Shown piece after piece: positions 1 through 6,781 of a stretch of DNA of 9,092 nt (within the stretch, counting starts at the first letter, position 1; each line of letters begins with the position of its first letter). Source of the DNA: JAGPKI01 sp052034135 (lineage in GTDB: Bacteria > Caldisericota > Caldisericia > UBA6126 > JAGPKI01); contig JBPOJC010000010.1 of assembly GCA_052034135.1 (NCBI GenBank), forward strand, positions 1-9,092. Direction: 5' to 3'. Position numbers and translations under genes: made by a program. Under the pieces are notes generated by a model that worked only from the letters and a program-made list of their open reading frames with translations, was not told where the DNA came from and ran no database searches.

Positions 1-114
1 ACCTGCAATATCTTCTGCTCTAATTAATACTTTATTCTCTCCTTCAGTTAATGGTAAATCATAAGAGAATGAACCATCAGTATCTGAGACAGGAACACTC
101 ACTTGGTTGATATA
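1..114 (-). repeat. Left arm of 114-bp perfect inverted repeat, inside the left giant gene
   Basis: The reverse complement of 1-114 matches 8966-9079 base for base. Read on the minus strand it starts TATATCAACCAAGTG and ends GATATTGCAGGT. It encodes 38 codons (YINQVSVPVSDTDG onward) in the same frame in both genes. The match stops abruptly at 115. Its other end is set by the window edge, so the true repeat may be longer. Confidence 0.97.
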
Positions 115-2286
115 GACAATTTTATCAAGCTCATTTATTTCTTCTCCATATTTCGTAACACCAAGTTGTGTGGTCCTACCAGATATGGGAAAAGGATTTT
201 TGTTAGTTAAAATTCGTGATTCAGCAGGAGATTCAATTACAATTTCAGGCGGTCTTGTATCAACCTTCAACTCTATTGTATGTTCATCCTCTTTTCCATA
301 AGGATCCTCAGCCCAATAATGAATTATTGTAATGTACTGCCCTGTATCGAGAGGTCTTGGGTCACCTTCAAAAGTTAGTACCTGGTTAATTTTATTATCC
401 CAGTAAAAATATATAGTAGCAGAAGGATTTGAGCATTCAAAGCCAAGCACTGGTGGTTCAATGAAATAGTTCTCTCTTCCTTCTTTTCCACCAATTAATA
501 AAATTTTAGTTTCAGGCAATGGTGGTACAATGGCAAAAGTATCAGACTTTGTTGGCTCTACTTCAGCGCTTGTAAAAACTGAAATAGTATAATCCACTCC
601 TTCCTTCAGAGGATTTCTTATTCCAAATTTTTTGTCAATTGTTATATTTACTTCCATTCCTGCTTGTAACGGCGTTTGTATTGTTAGCTTTATAGTATCT
701 TTTTCTACGAAAACATTTTTTGGAATCTCTTCATTTATTTTTATAAAGTTTAACTTGTCTGAAAAATCATCAGGAATGGTAGTATCCTCAGGGAAAATAA
801 TACCAATTATATTCCCTTCTTTGAGTGCTCCATTATCTCCGAGAGTAAGTTTAATTTTATATGAAGCAGAAGCTTTTGCATTTTTAGGCTCAACATCTAT
901 TTCATTTATTTCAAGTTTTGATTCTAATAAAGTAACTGGGGTAGTATAGAAAAAGTCAGAAAACCCTTGAAGTTTATACCCGAGCCTTACCTCGCAAGGA
1001 GTTTTTGGTGTGATTATCTGGGCATCCTTGGTAAACTTTATCTCTAAGGTTTCATTGGTTGCCACATCAATTACCGAATAAATGGAAACGAGTAGATCTT
1101 CAACATTAACACTCGAAGGAGAAGTATTATTTATTTTGCAGGCTTGAGCATCAATTATTGAAGGGACTGTAGATTGTTCTGGAAATTTCACAATTATTCT
1201 GTCTCCTTTTGTGACTTTCATATTTTCTTCAAGTAAAAATGCAATGCTATATTCAGCTATTTTATTTATTTTTGCTGGTTCAATATTTAAAATTGCCTCC
1301 CCTTTCTTTATTAAATAAGGCTTTGATTCAACCCATTCGGGATCTCCCGGCATAGTTGATACCTCTAATTTATATTCTCCTGGTTTTGCAGGATTGATTA
1401 TCCCAGCCTTTTTCCCAATAATTACTTCGACTTTACCGCCATCTGGTATTTTTACTGGAGTAATAAAAACAATCGTGGTATCAGATACCGTTGGAGAATT
1501 AGAAATTACCTTTCCGTTAACAAGAATAGCTGAAGTAGAAATTTCTCCAGTTTTTTTGGTAAGAATAGTTTCTTTTGGAAATCTTATTCTTATCCTACCA
1601 CTACCCTCTTTTAACCAACCACCTATACCAACATTAAAAGTAATCTTGTAAGAGGCATTTGCTTTATATTGCGGTGGATCCACTGAAACTTCTGGAATAC
1701 CCTCTGGTACTCCAATCCTACTTTCAACAACATCATAAGGGGCTGATTTTACGAGTGATGGTTCTGCCTGGGTAGACATCTTTGCCTGGTAGGAGCCAGG
1801 ATTTTTTGGATTAGTAAATCCACAACGTTCAGGTACAGTAATTGTCCATTCTGGTCCTGCTTTTTCAGGATCTGTCTCATTGGGCCACATTTCAAGATGA
1901 GTTTTAAACTTCATAACCAAAGATTCGTCTTTATCATAGTAAATCTCTGGTACTCCCTGACAAGAACTGCAAGGCGAAAATCCTATTGACATAGACTCAA
2001 TTATTTCTGTTAACCTCTTCTTTCTTTCAATTGGATCTTCAGGTAGTGGAGGCTCAAGCTTTGTTCCCGGTGGCCAGACAAGAGTTATTATTGAGTGTAC
2101 ATCAAGTTTCTTTTCAAGTTTAAAGTGGAAGATATAATTCCCTGGTGTATTAATTTTTCTTGGAAATAATTCGACCCAAAAATCTTTTATAGCATATGTA
2201 TTTTTATGAGGATAAATTAATACAGCTGAAACGATAACTATTACAAGTAGTAAACACAAAAATCGCTTAAAGCTAACTTTTATCAT
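1..2286 (-). CDS. Large exported multi-domain Ig-like protein, N-terminal 762 residues (3' end outside window)
   Basis: I read one uninterrupted minus-strand frame from ATG 2286-2284 to the window edge. The start is supported by a Shine-Dalgarno AGGGGG at 2299-2294, 7 nt upstream. Residues 1-32 look like a Sec signal peptide (KRFLCLLLVIVIVS core, cleavage likely after TYA32). Then come: an N-terminal domain (about 33-190) with SPCSSCQG at 104-111; Ig-like domains at about 198-326, 330-452 and 457-586, the first and third carrying 'AGIINPAKPGEY' / 'FGIRNPLKEGVDY' units; a divergent beta-domain beginning VPPLPETK (587 on); and a domain ending DGSFSYDLPLTEGENKVLI(R), reminiscent of glucodextranase-type Ig-like domains. 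It is the paralog of the gene at 6818 and becomes identical to it in the last 38 visible codons. No catalytic domain is visible, so a surface-structural or adhesive role is an inference. The protein is uncharacterised. Confidence 0.88.
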   Translation of the reverse strand, partial: MIKVSFKRFLCLLLVIVIVSAVLIYPHKNTYAIKDFWVELFPRKINTPGNYIFHFKLEKKLDVHSIITLVWPPGTKLEPPLPEDPIERKKRLTEIIESMSIGFSPCSSCQGVPEIYYDKDESLVMKFKTHLEMWPNETDPEKAGPEWTITVPERCGFTNPKNPGSYQAKMSTQAEPSLVKSAPYDVVESRIGVPEGIPEVSVDPPQYKANASYKITFNVGIGGWLKEGSGRIRIRFPKETILTKKTGEISTSAILVNGKVISNSPTVSDTTIVFITPVKIPDGGKVEVIIGKKAGIINPAKPGEYKLEVSTMPGDPEWVESKPYLIKKGEAILNIEPAKINKIAEYSIAFLLEENMKVTKGDRIIVKFPEQSTVPSIIDAQACKINNTSPSSVNVEDLLVSIYSVIDVATNETLEIKFTKDAQIITPKTPCEVRLGYKLQGFSDFFYTTPVTLLESKLEINEIDVEPKNAKASASYKIKLTLGDNGALKEGNIIGIIFPEDTTIPDDFSDKLNFIKINEEIPKNVFVEKDTIKLTIQTPLQAGMEVNITIDKKFGIRNPLKEGVDYTISVFTSAEVEPTKSDTFAIVPPLPETKILLIGGKEGRENYFIEPPVLGFECSNPSATIYFYWDNKINQVLTFEGDPRPLDTGQYITIIHYWAEDPYGKEDEHTIELKVDTRPPEIVIESPAESRILTNKNPFPISGRTTQLGVTKYGEEINELDKIVYINQVSVPVSDTDGSFSYDLPLTEGENKVLIRAEDIAG

Positions 2287-2339
2287 ACTGCTTCCCCCTT
2301 TTTGATGAAAATAACTCCTTTTATGCTTATTTTTTCTAT

Positions 2340-2367
2340 TTAATATAACGGAAGTTAAAATAGTCAA
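2340..2367 (-). promoter_or_regulatory. Probable sigma70-type promoter of the left giant gene
   Basis: On the minus strand a TTGACT (2367-2362) is followed after 16 nt by TATTAA (2345-2340), close to the TTGACA/TATAAT consensus. Transcription would start near 2333, giving a leader of about 47 nt that contains the gene's AGGGGG ribosome binding site. This is a match by eye only. Confidence 0.55.
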
Positions 2368-2464
2368 GTTCAAATTTGAGAATTTCTTAATTAATCATTC
2401 ATTTTTGTTTCTTCGGTCACCCTTAGAAGTGTATCTGCAAGTGAGAAGGAATCTCACCACCCCC

Positions 2465-2511
2465 GTCTTCCTGAGGGAGCGTATCTTTATTTTGCTTCGT
2501 AAGGTTCTCCT
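2465..2511 (-). repeat. Repeat family D, copy 1 (diverged)
   Basis: It reads GTCTTCCTGAGGGAGCGTAT ... CTTCGTAAGGTTCTCCT on the plus strand, which is the reverse orientation of the GAGATTCTTCG...CTCAGAATGAC elements. It resembles the copy at 2667-2708, with several mismatches and length differences in the middle. Confidence 0.55.
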
Positions 2512-2553
2512 CTTTTTACCCTCATGCAAAATAAACCCAAGCATTAATAAAAA

Positions 2554-2602
2554 ATGAAAAAATTAAATGAGGAGATTCTTCGCTAACGCTCAGAATGACG
2601 GT
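2554..2602 (+). repeat. Repeat family A, copy 1
   Basis: This 49-bp element contains GAGGAGATTCTTCGCTAACG followed by CTCAGAATGACGGT. It matches the copy at 2770-2818 at 47 of 49 positions, and G-rich sequence follows both copies. Confidence 0.85.
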
Positions 2603-2610
2603 GGGGGTGT

Positions 2611-2657
2611 TGAGATTCCTTAAGGACTTGTGCGAAAAGACCGCACTTTGGAATGAC
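2611..2657 (+). repeat. Repeat family B, copy 1 (complete)
   Basis: It begins TGAGATTCCTTAAGGACTTG and ends GGAATGACA. The first 37 bp (2611-2647) are identical to 3254-3290. An internal hairpin can form: GTGCG, loop AAAAGAC, CGCAC. Confidence 0.85.
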
Positions 2658-2666
2658 ACCACCAAA

Positions 2667-2708
2667 GTCACCCTGAGGAGCGTATTTGAAAGCGACGAAG
2701 GGTCTCCT
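2667..2708 (-). repeat. Repeat family D, copy 2
   Basis: It reads GTCACCCTGAGGAGCGTATT ... GCGACGAAGGGTCTCCT on the plus strand. It is inverted relative to families A and B and is a better-preserved relative of 2465-2511. Confidence 0.6.
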
Positions 2709-2741
2709 TTTTTTGTTTCCTTGAACAGTCATGAATAAAAA

Positions 2742-2761
2742 AACAGACAGGAATGTCTGTT
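2742..2761. repeat. Perfect hairpin element AACAGAC/GTCTGTT
   Basis: A 7-bp perfect stem, AACAGAC (2742-2748) and GTCTGTT (2755-2761), encloses the loop AGGAAT. It sits between repeat D copy 2 and repeat A copy 2. There is no T-tract directly after it, so I do not call it a terminator. Confidence 0.65.
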
Positions 2762-2769
2762 CTACAATG

Positions 2770-2818
2770 ATGAAAAGATTAGATGAGGAGATTCTTCGCT
2801 AACGCTCAGAATGACGGT
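2770..2818 (+). repeat. Repeat family A, copy 2
   Basis: This is the second copy of the 49-bp element at 2554-2602. It differs at two positions in the first 12 bp and is identical from ATGAGGAGATTCTTCG onward. Confidence 0.85.
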
Positions 2819-2846
2819 AGGGGGCGACCGAAGGAACTCATCGCGT

Positions 2847-2888
2847 GTCATTCTCTTGATTTTTCTTGTCATTCTCTTGATTCTTCTT
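2847..2888. repeat. 21-bp tandem duplication
   Basis: Two adjacent 21-bp units (2847-2867 and 2868-2888) both read GTCATTCTCTTGATT, then a TTTCTT or CTTCTT end. They differ at one position. A degenerate third start (GCCATTC) follows at 2889. GTCATTC is the reverse complement of the GAATGAC end shared by the neighbouring repeats. Confidence 0.8.
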
Positions 2889-3017
2889 GCCATTCAGAGC
2901 GAAAGCGGGAATCCAGAGTACTAAGAATAGTTTGTTATTTCCATAAAGAATAGAATTCAAAAAGTAAAAAAAGTAGTTTAATAATAAATTGATTTCAGTT
3001 ATAAAGAAAAACTGGTC

Positions 3018-3050
3018 TGGATCCCCGATAAATACATTCGGGGATGACAG
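3018..3050 (+). repeat. GGATCCCC...GGGATGACA palindromic unit, copy 1
   Basis: This 33-bp unit holds a perfect 8-bp stem, ATCCCCGA (3021-3028) and TCGGGGAT (3038-3045), around a 9-nt loop, and ends GATGACAG. A partial unit, TTCGGGGATGACA, follows at 3061. Confidence 0.75.
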
Positions 3051-3080
3051 TTGTGTGGAGTTCGGGGATGACAAGTTACA

Positions 3081-3113
3081 TGGATCCCCCAATAAAAGAG
3101 TTTGAGGATGACA
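3081..3113 (+). repeat. GGATCCCC...GAGGATGACA unit, copy 2
   Basis: It has the same 33-bp layout as 3018-3050: a TGGATCCCC start, a changed middle and a GAGGATGACA end. The stem is degraded, so it is a decayed copy. Confidence 0.6.
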
Positions 3114-3122
3114 AAATACAAA

Positions 3123-3171
3123 TGAGGAGATTTCTCAATACGTGTGCAAAAGACGCACTTCGGGATGACAG
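3123..3171 (+). repeat. Diverged B-like repeat unit
   Basis: It begins TGAGGAGATTTCT, contains GTGTGCAAAAGACGCAC (a weaker version of the family B hairpin) and ends CGGGATGACAG. Confidence 0.55.
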
Positions 3172-3199
3172 TTTGTAGACATTCGAGGATGACAGATAC

Positions 3200-3249
3200 T
3201 GAGATTCCTCGGTATAGGTATTTAAATACAGAGCTTTTGGGGATGACAG
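3200..3249 (+). repeat. Repeat unit with duplicated junction GATGACAGATACTGAGATTCC
   Basis: It starts TGAGATTCCTCGG and ends GGGGATGACAG. The junctions with the neighbouring units are near-identical: GGATGACAGATACTGAG plus ATTCCT occurs at both 3187-3209 and 3241-3263, so these elements are arranged as an imperfect tandem. Confidence 0.65.
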
Positions 3250-3253
3250 ATAC

Positions 3254-3290
3254 TGAGATTCCTTAAGGACTTGTGCGAAAAGACCGCACT
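3254..3290 (+). repeat. Repeat family B, copy 2 (truncated)
   Basis: It matches 2611-2647 exactly over 37 bp, including the GTGCG/CGCAC hairpin, but lacks the closing GGAATGACA and runs into AT-rich promoter sequence. It ends 38 bp before the proposed ahcY -10 box. Confidence 0.85.
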
Positions 3291-3327
3291 ACCAAAATAT
3301 TAAATATTTAAAAAAAGAAAGTTAAAC

Positions 3328-3333
3328 TATAAT
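3328..3333 (+). promoter_or_regulatory. Probable -10 box of ahcY
   Basis: A perfect TATAAT sits inside GTTAAACTATAATATAGC. The predicted start near 3340 gives a leader of about 24 nt containing AAGGAG. No good -35 hexamer is seen at the standard distance in the A/T-rich upstream DNA. The leader is too short for an S-adenosylhomocysteine riboswitch. Confidence 0.5.
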
Positions 3334-3363
3334 ATAGCTTTAGTAAATGAAAGGAGAGTAAAA

Positions 3364-4587
3364 ATGGATGAAATAATTAAATCCGGAGAAAATAAGCTAA
3401 ACTGGGTAAGAAACCATATGCCAATTCTCAACCTTATAGAAGAAAGATTTAAAGCTGATTTACCTTTTAAAGGTTTAAAAATAGGTGTGTGTATACACCT
3501 CGAAGCAAAAACAGCACGACTATGTGAACTCCTAAAAGCTGGTGGAGCGACAGTCTATTTAACAGGAAGCAATCCTTTATCAACTCAAGATGATGTAGCT
3601 GCCGCTGTAAGCAAGCGAGGAATAACCGTTTTTGCAAAACATGGTTGCTCAGAGAAAGAATACTTTGACTTTATATCTAAAATGATAAACGAAAGACCAA
3701 ACATAATTCTTGACGATGGAGGAGATACCGTAAATCTCATACATGAGAAATACCCACAGTATTTAAATGACGTTTTAGGTGGTTGCGAAGAAACTACCAC
3801 AGGGGTGTTAAGGCTTAAAGCTCGAGAGAGAGAAGGAAAGCTTAAATTTCCGATGATTCTTGTTAATGATGCACTTACAAAATATCTCTTTGATAATAGG
3901 TATGGAACCGGACAATCAGTATGGACTGCTATAACCAATATTACAAACCTTATAGTTGCTGGTAAAGTTGTAGTTGTTGCAGGATATGGTTGGTGTGGAA
4001 AAGGTGTCGCAAACAGAGCAAAATCTTTAGGAGGAAGAGTTATTATAACCGAAATTGACTCTATTAAAGCAATCGAAGCCCATATGGATGGCTTTGAGGT
4101 TATGCCTATGGAGAAAGCATGCCCATTAGGAGATATATTTATCACAGTTACAGGATGTAAAGAGGTCATAACAAAAAGACACTTCGAGCTCCTAAAAGAT
4201 GGCGCAATATTAAGCAATGCTGGTCACTTTAATGTTGAAGTAGATTATAATGCCTTAGAAGAATATGCAATTTCAAAGAAAGAGGTTAGAAATAATATTG
4301 TTGAATATCTCCTTCCCTCTGGCAAAAGATTAAACTTACTTGCTGAAGGTAGATTGGTAAATCTTGCCGGAGGTGATGGGCACCCAGCAGAAATTATGGA
4401 TACATCGTTTGCACTGCAGGCATTATGTGCAGAATATATTGCAAAAAATAAGCTTGAGCCTAAATTGTATAATGTACCTCATGGAATAGATTTAAATGTT
4501 GGAAAGCTAAAGCTAAAAACATTGAATATAGATATTGACTCACTAACTAAAGAACAGGAAGAATATCTTAAAGCTTACAATATGTAA
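3364..4587 (+). CDS. ahcY: S-adenosylhomocysteine hydrolase (adenosylhomocysteinase)
   Basis: This cytosolic NAD-dependent enzyme splits S-adenosylhomocysteine into homocysteine and adenosine, relieving product inhibition of methyltransferases. Family landmarks are clear over 407 residues: HLEAKTA at 45-51, LDDGGD 116-121, EETTTGV 142-148, VNDALTKYLFDN 167-178 (K173 and D177 match the human catalytic K186 and D190), the Rossmann motif GYGWCGKG 207-214, NAGHFNVEVD 285-294, LLAEGRLVNL 325-334 and GGDGHP 336-341. The protein ends at EEYLKAYNM, lacking the roughly 20-residue Lys/Tyr tail that reaches the partner subunit's NAD in eukaryotic-type enzymes. This matches the shorter Thermotoga/archaeal type. 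AAGGAGAG 6 nt upstream fixes the start. It appears monocistronic: 69 nt and a separate promoter-like sequence precede the next gene. Some archaeal relatives prefer S-inosylhomocysteine, which cannot be excluded from sequence. Confidence 0.96.
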   Translation: MDEIIKSGENKLNWVRNHMPILNLIEERFKADLPFKGLKIGVCIHLEAKTARLCELLKAGGATVYLTGSNPLSTQDDVAAAVSKRGITVFAKHGCSEKEYFDFISKMINERPNIILDDGGDTVNLIHEKYPQYLNDVLGGCEETTTGVLRLKAREREGKLKFPMILVNDALTKYLFDNRYGTGQSVWTAITNITNLIVAGKVVVVAGYGWCGKGVANRAKSLGGRVIITEIDSIKAIEAHMDGFEVMPMEKACPLGDIFITVTGCKEVITKRHFELLKDGAILSNAGHFNVEVDYNALEEYAISKKEVRNNIVEYLLPSGKRLNLLAEGRLVNLAGGDGHPAEIMDTSFALQALCAEYIAKNKLEPKLYNVPHGIDLNVGKLKLKTLNIDIDSLTKEQEEYLKAYNM

Positions 4588-4619
4588 TAATTTCACTTAC
4601 CCTATTTTTAAGCAACATA

Positions 4620-4648
4620 TAGAAAAATTATATAACTGCGGTTAAAAT
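4620..4648 (+). promoter_or_regulatory. Possible promoter of the DUF498-nfi-rodA run, giving a leaderless mRNA
   Basis: TAGAAA (4620-4625) and TAAAAT (4643-4648) are separated by 17 nt. Only 8 nt separate the -10 element from the ATG at 4657, so the transcript would begin at or within 2 nt of the start codon. There is no Shine-Dalgarno sequence before this ATG. The layout mirrors that before the gene at 6818. Confidence 0.45.
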
Positions 4649-4656
4649 ATTATTAT

Positions 4657-5004
4657 ATGATTGATTTCTATTCATTTGGTAAAATTATAATTGATGGTAA
4701 AATTTACAATTCTGACTTAATAATAACACCTACTTCTATTATATCTCCTTGGTGGAGGAAAGAGGGGCACTATTTAACCAAGGAAGATCTTAAAAAGATT
4801 TTAACTGACAAAATTGATTATCTAATTATAGGAACAGGTTACTCTGGAATGATGAAAGTTTCTGAAAATTTAAAAGAATTTCTAAAAAAACAATTTATCC
4901 CTTATTTTATTGGTCCGACAGGGGAAGCAGTTGCAAAATTTAATGAAGCATTAAAAGAGAAAGAGGTCAAAAAAGTTTTCGGTGCTTTTCACTTAACGTG
5001 CTAA
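4657..5004 (+). CDS. Mth938/DUF498-domain protein (AAMDC/NDUFAF3-like fold)
   Basis: This small 115-residue protein matches the Mth938-like family (DUF498) over its whole length. The typical motifs are YSFGKIIIDGK (5-15), SPWWRKEGH (30-38), IIGTGYSG (57-64), the C-terminal helix region and the closing AFHLTC (110-115). Its function in bacteria is not established. Eukaryotic members include the complex I assembly factor NDUFAF3 and AAMDC, but that does not transfer directly. No signal peptide or membrane segment is seen, so it is cytosolic. No ribosome binding site precedes the ATG. A -10-like element lies 8 nt upstream, so the message may be leaderless. Only 3 nt separate its stop from the next start, implying co-transcription with nfi. 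Confidence 0.9.
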   Translation: MIDFYSFGKIIIDGKIYNSDLIITPTSIISPWWRKEGHYLTKEDLKKILTDKIDYLIIGTGYSGMMKVSENLKEFLKKQFIPYFIGPTGEAVAKFNEALKEKEVKKVFGAFHLTC

Positions 5005-5007
5005 ATT

Positions 5008-5676
5008 ATGAAATTTGTTGACAAAGTTTATTGGTCCATTACTCCCAAAGAAGCGATAAAGCTTCAAGAAAACCTTAAAAGTTTTGTTAAGCTAAATAAT
5101 AAAGTAAATTTGAACGATTTAAAAGTAATAGCTGCGACTGATGTTTCATACTATAAGGATTCAAAAACTGGCAAAGCAGTAATTGTTCTATGGGATTATA
5201 AAAAAGGCGAGATGCTCGATTATTCAACATTCAGTTGCGAAGTTAACTTTCCTTATGTACCGGGGTTGCTTTCTTTTAGAGAGTGTCCTTTAATAATTGA
5301 AGCTTTAAAAAAATTGAGTTTTGAGCCAGAATTGATCATAACTGATGGTCAGGGCATTGCACATCCAAGAAGAATGGGAGAAGCAACTCATCTTGGTATG
5401 GTAACACAAACTCCGACAGTAGGATGTGCAAAGTCAAAACTTTTTGGAATTTACGAAGAACCAGATGGCAAAAAGGGTTCTTACTCTATTCTTTATGACG
5501 TTGAAGGTTCACCCATTGGAGCAGTTCTCCGCTCAAGGGATAACACAAAACCAATTTTTGTTTCCCCTGGATATATGATAGACCTTGATACATCCTTAAA
5601 AGTTATTTTCAATTTAATCGGTAAATTCAGGATTCCTGAGCCTTTAAGAATGGCACATATTTTATCGAAAAGATGA
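5008..5676 (+). CDS. nfi: Endonuclease V (deoxyinosine 3' endonuclease)
   Basis: Endonuclease V recognises deoxyinosine from adenine deamination and cuts the second phosphodiester bond 3' of the lesion, starting alternative excision repair. The 222 residues match the usual length (E. coli 223). Motifs are complete: AATDVSYY (42-49) with metal ligand D45; the strand-wedge motif PYVPGLLSFRE (82-92), where PYVP separates the DNA strands and E92 is catalytic; TDGQGIAHPRRMG (112-124) with D113 and H119; and GCAKSKL (139-145) with K142. The C-terminal RMAHILS supplies H217, the likely equivalent of Thermotoga H214. It is cytosolic. It begins 3 nt after the DUF498 gene with no Shine-Dalgarno site, so translation is probably coupled. 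Its TGA overlaps the rodA ATG by 4 nt (ATGA). A repair enzyme for heat-induced deamination would suit a thermophile, which is only an inference. Confidence 0.96.
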   Translation: MKFVDKVYWSITPKEAIKLQENLKSFVKLNNKVNLNDLKVIAATDVSYYKDSKTGKAVIVLWDYKKGEMLDYSTFSCEVNFPYVPGLLSFRECPLIIEALKKLSFEPELIITDGQGIAHPRRMGEATHLGMVTQTPTVGCAKSKLFGIYEEPDGKKGSYSILYDVEGSPIGAVLRSRDNTKPIFVSPGYMIDLDTSLKVIFNLIGKFRIPEPLRMAHILSKR

Positions 5677-6779
5677 AAGACAGTCTTTATCATCTATATA
5701 GAAATCCAAATTATGCAATCATCGTCCCTTTAATATTTCTCCTTTTCTATGGATGTATTGCTATATATAGTGCTACTTACTCACTTGGAACAAGTAGTAT
5801 TATGTTATCAAGACATCTCGTATATATAGCAATTGGTTTGACGTTTTTCTTCATTTTCACAATCCTTAAGAAAGAGACAATTCGAGATTTAAGCTTTATC
5901 TTATATGGAATAAGTCTTCTATTATTGATTGCGCTCGTAGGATTAAAGTACTTACATGTAATACCCTCTCCTGCTCGATGGATACAAATCAAAGGTTTCA
6001 CCTTCCAGCCATCAGAATTTATGAAAGTAACGCTTACTCTTGCATTAAGTAAAATATTTTCTTCTGACTTACCTAAGTCAAAAATGTATTTGTATTCAAT
6101 TACATTAACTTTACTTCCGGTTCTACTTGTTCTTTTACAGCCAGACCTCGGAACTGCTTTTGTTTTTTTTGTTATTTTCCTCATAACTTGTTTTGTATCT
6201 AAATTAGGATTTCCTTATGTTATATTAACGATTTGTTTAGGCTTGGTTTTCGTATTTTTATTCCGTAATACAATTTTTCGCGATTACCAAATAAATAGGC
6301 TCACTTCATTCCTGAATCCCCTATCTGATCCTGAAGGTGAAGGATGGAGCGTAAGACAGGCATTAATTGCAATTGGCTCAGGAGGAGTTTTTGGTAAAGG
6401 TTTTCTAAATGGAACTCAGTCAAAAATGGGATTTCTCCCAAATACTCAATATTCAGACTTTATTTTTGCAGTAATAGGTGAGGAGTTTGGACTCATTGGC
6501 TCATTAATACTAATTTCCTTATTTGCGTTTCTTATATTAGCCTGCCTTAATCTATCTTTTAAACTTGAAGACTACTTTGGAAAAGTAGCAATAATAGGGA
6601 TATGTGGATTTATATTCTTCCAAATATTTCTAAATATAGGTATGAATGTGGGATTAATGCCTATCACTGGTATTCCTCTTCCGTTTATAAGCTATGGGGG
6701 AAGTGCTTTGATTTCAAATCTTATAGGCATGGGCATAATATACAACGCTCAAATAAATAGAAAAACATTAGAATTTTAA
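5673..6779 (+). CDS. rodA: SEDS-family peptidoglycan glycosyltransferase, RodA type
   Basis: RodA polymerises lipid II into glycan strands during cell elongation, working with a class B penicillin-binding protein that is not in this window. The 368 residues form about ten hydrophobic membrane segments. Family motifs are PARWIQIKGFTFQPSEFMK (100-118), LLQPDLGTA (154-162), FLNPLSDPEGEGW (213-225), GKGFLNGTQS (241-250), SDFIFAVIGEEFG (261-273) with D262 as the likely catalytic aspartate, and GIPLPFISYGGSAL (333-346). The FLNP, GTQS and SYGGSAL context favours RodA over FtsW. One oddity: the usual LPExxTDF reads LPNTQYSDF, one residue longer. The ATG overlaps the nfi stop by 4 nt with no ribosome binding site, so translational coupling is expected. 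Only 38 nt separate its stop from the next gene. FtsW is the main alternative. Confidence 0.92.
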   Translation: MKDSLYHLYRNPNYAIIVPLIFLLFYGCIAIYSATYSLGTSSIMLSRHLVYIAIGLTFFFIFTILKKETIRDLSFILYGISLLLLIALVGLKYLHVIPSPARWIQIKGFTFQPSEFMKVTLTLALSKIFSSDLPKSKMYLYSITLTLLPVLLVLLQPDLGTAFVFFVIFLITCFVSKLGFPYVILTICLGLVFVFLFRNTIFRDYQINRLTSFLNPLSDPEGEGWSVRQALIAIGSGGVFGKGFLNGTQSKMGFLPNTQYSDFIFAVIGEEFGLIGSLILISLFAFLILACLNLSFKLEDYFGKVAIIGICGFIFFQIFLNIGMNVGLMPITGIPLPFISYGGSALISNLIGMGIIYNAQINRKTLEF

Positions 6780-6781
6780 AG

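Larger units (their letters stand above)
2287..3363. other. Gene-free region of about 1.1 kb filled with short palindromic repeats
   Basis: No convincing gene is present. The ends carry the divergent promoters of the left giant gene (near 2340-2367) and of ahcY (near 3328). From about 2465 to 3290 the sequence is a mosaic of repeated short elements. Most begin with a variant of GAGATTCTT, GAGATTCCT or GGATCCCC and end with GGGATGACA or GAATGACGG; others lie in the opposite orientation. Similar GAGATTC...AATGACA intergenic repeats occur in many bacterial genomes and often produce spurious short ORFs. The open frame at 2838-3092 (minus strand) consists of such repeat translation and is not called. 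Confidence 0.8.

Noticed and set aside
632..1651. Plus-strand open frames at 632-949 and 1394-1651
   Set aside because: They lie antisense to the continuous 762-codon frame of the left giant gene, which has a signal peptide and paralog support. Their hydrophobic low-complexity content is a frame shadow.
2838..3092. 84-codon open frame on the minus strand between the giant gene and ahcY
   Set aside because: It is built from the repeat mosaic (KKNQEND twice, LSSPN repeats), has no ribosome binding site and looks like typical repeat translation rather than a protein.
2465..3290. CRISPR array
   Set aside because: Repeats differ in length, sequence and orientation, with no regular spacers and no cas genes.
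3291..3363. SAH riboswitch before ahcY
   Set aside because: The predicted leader is only about 24 nt and shows no structured aptamer.
3585..4217. 210-codon minus-strand frame inside ahcY
   Set aside because: It is opposite a complete and clearly recognised enzyme, with no recognisable motif of its own.
5493..6184. Minus-strand frames at 5493-5693 and 5777-6184
   Set aside because: They are shadows of nfi and rodA.
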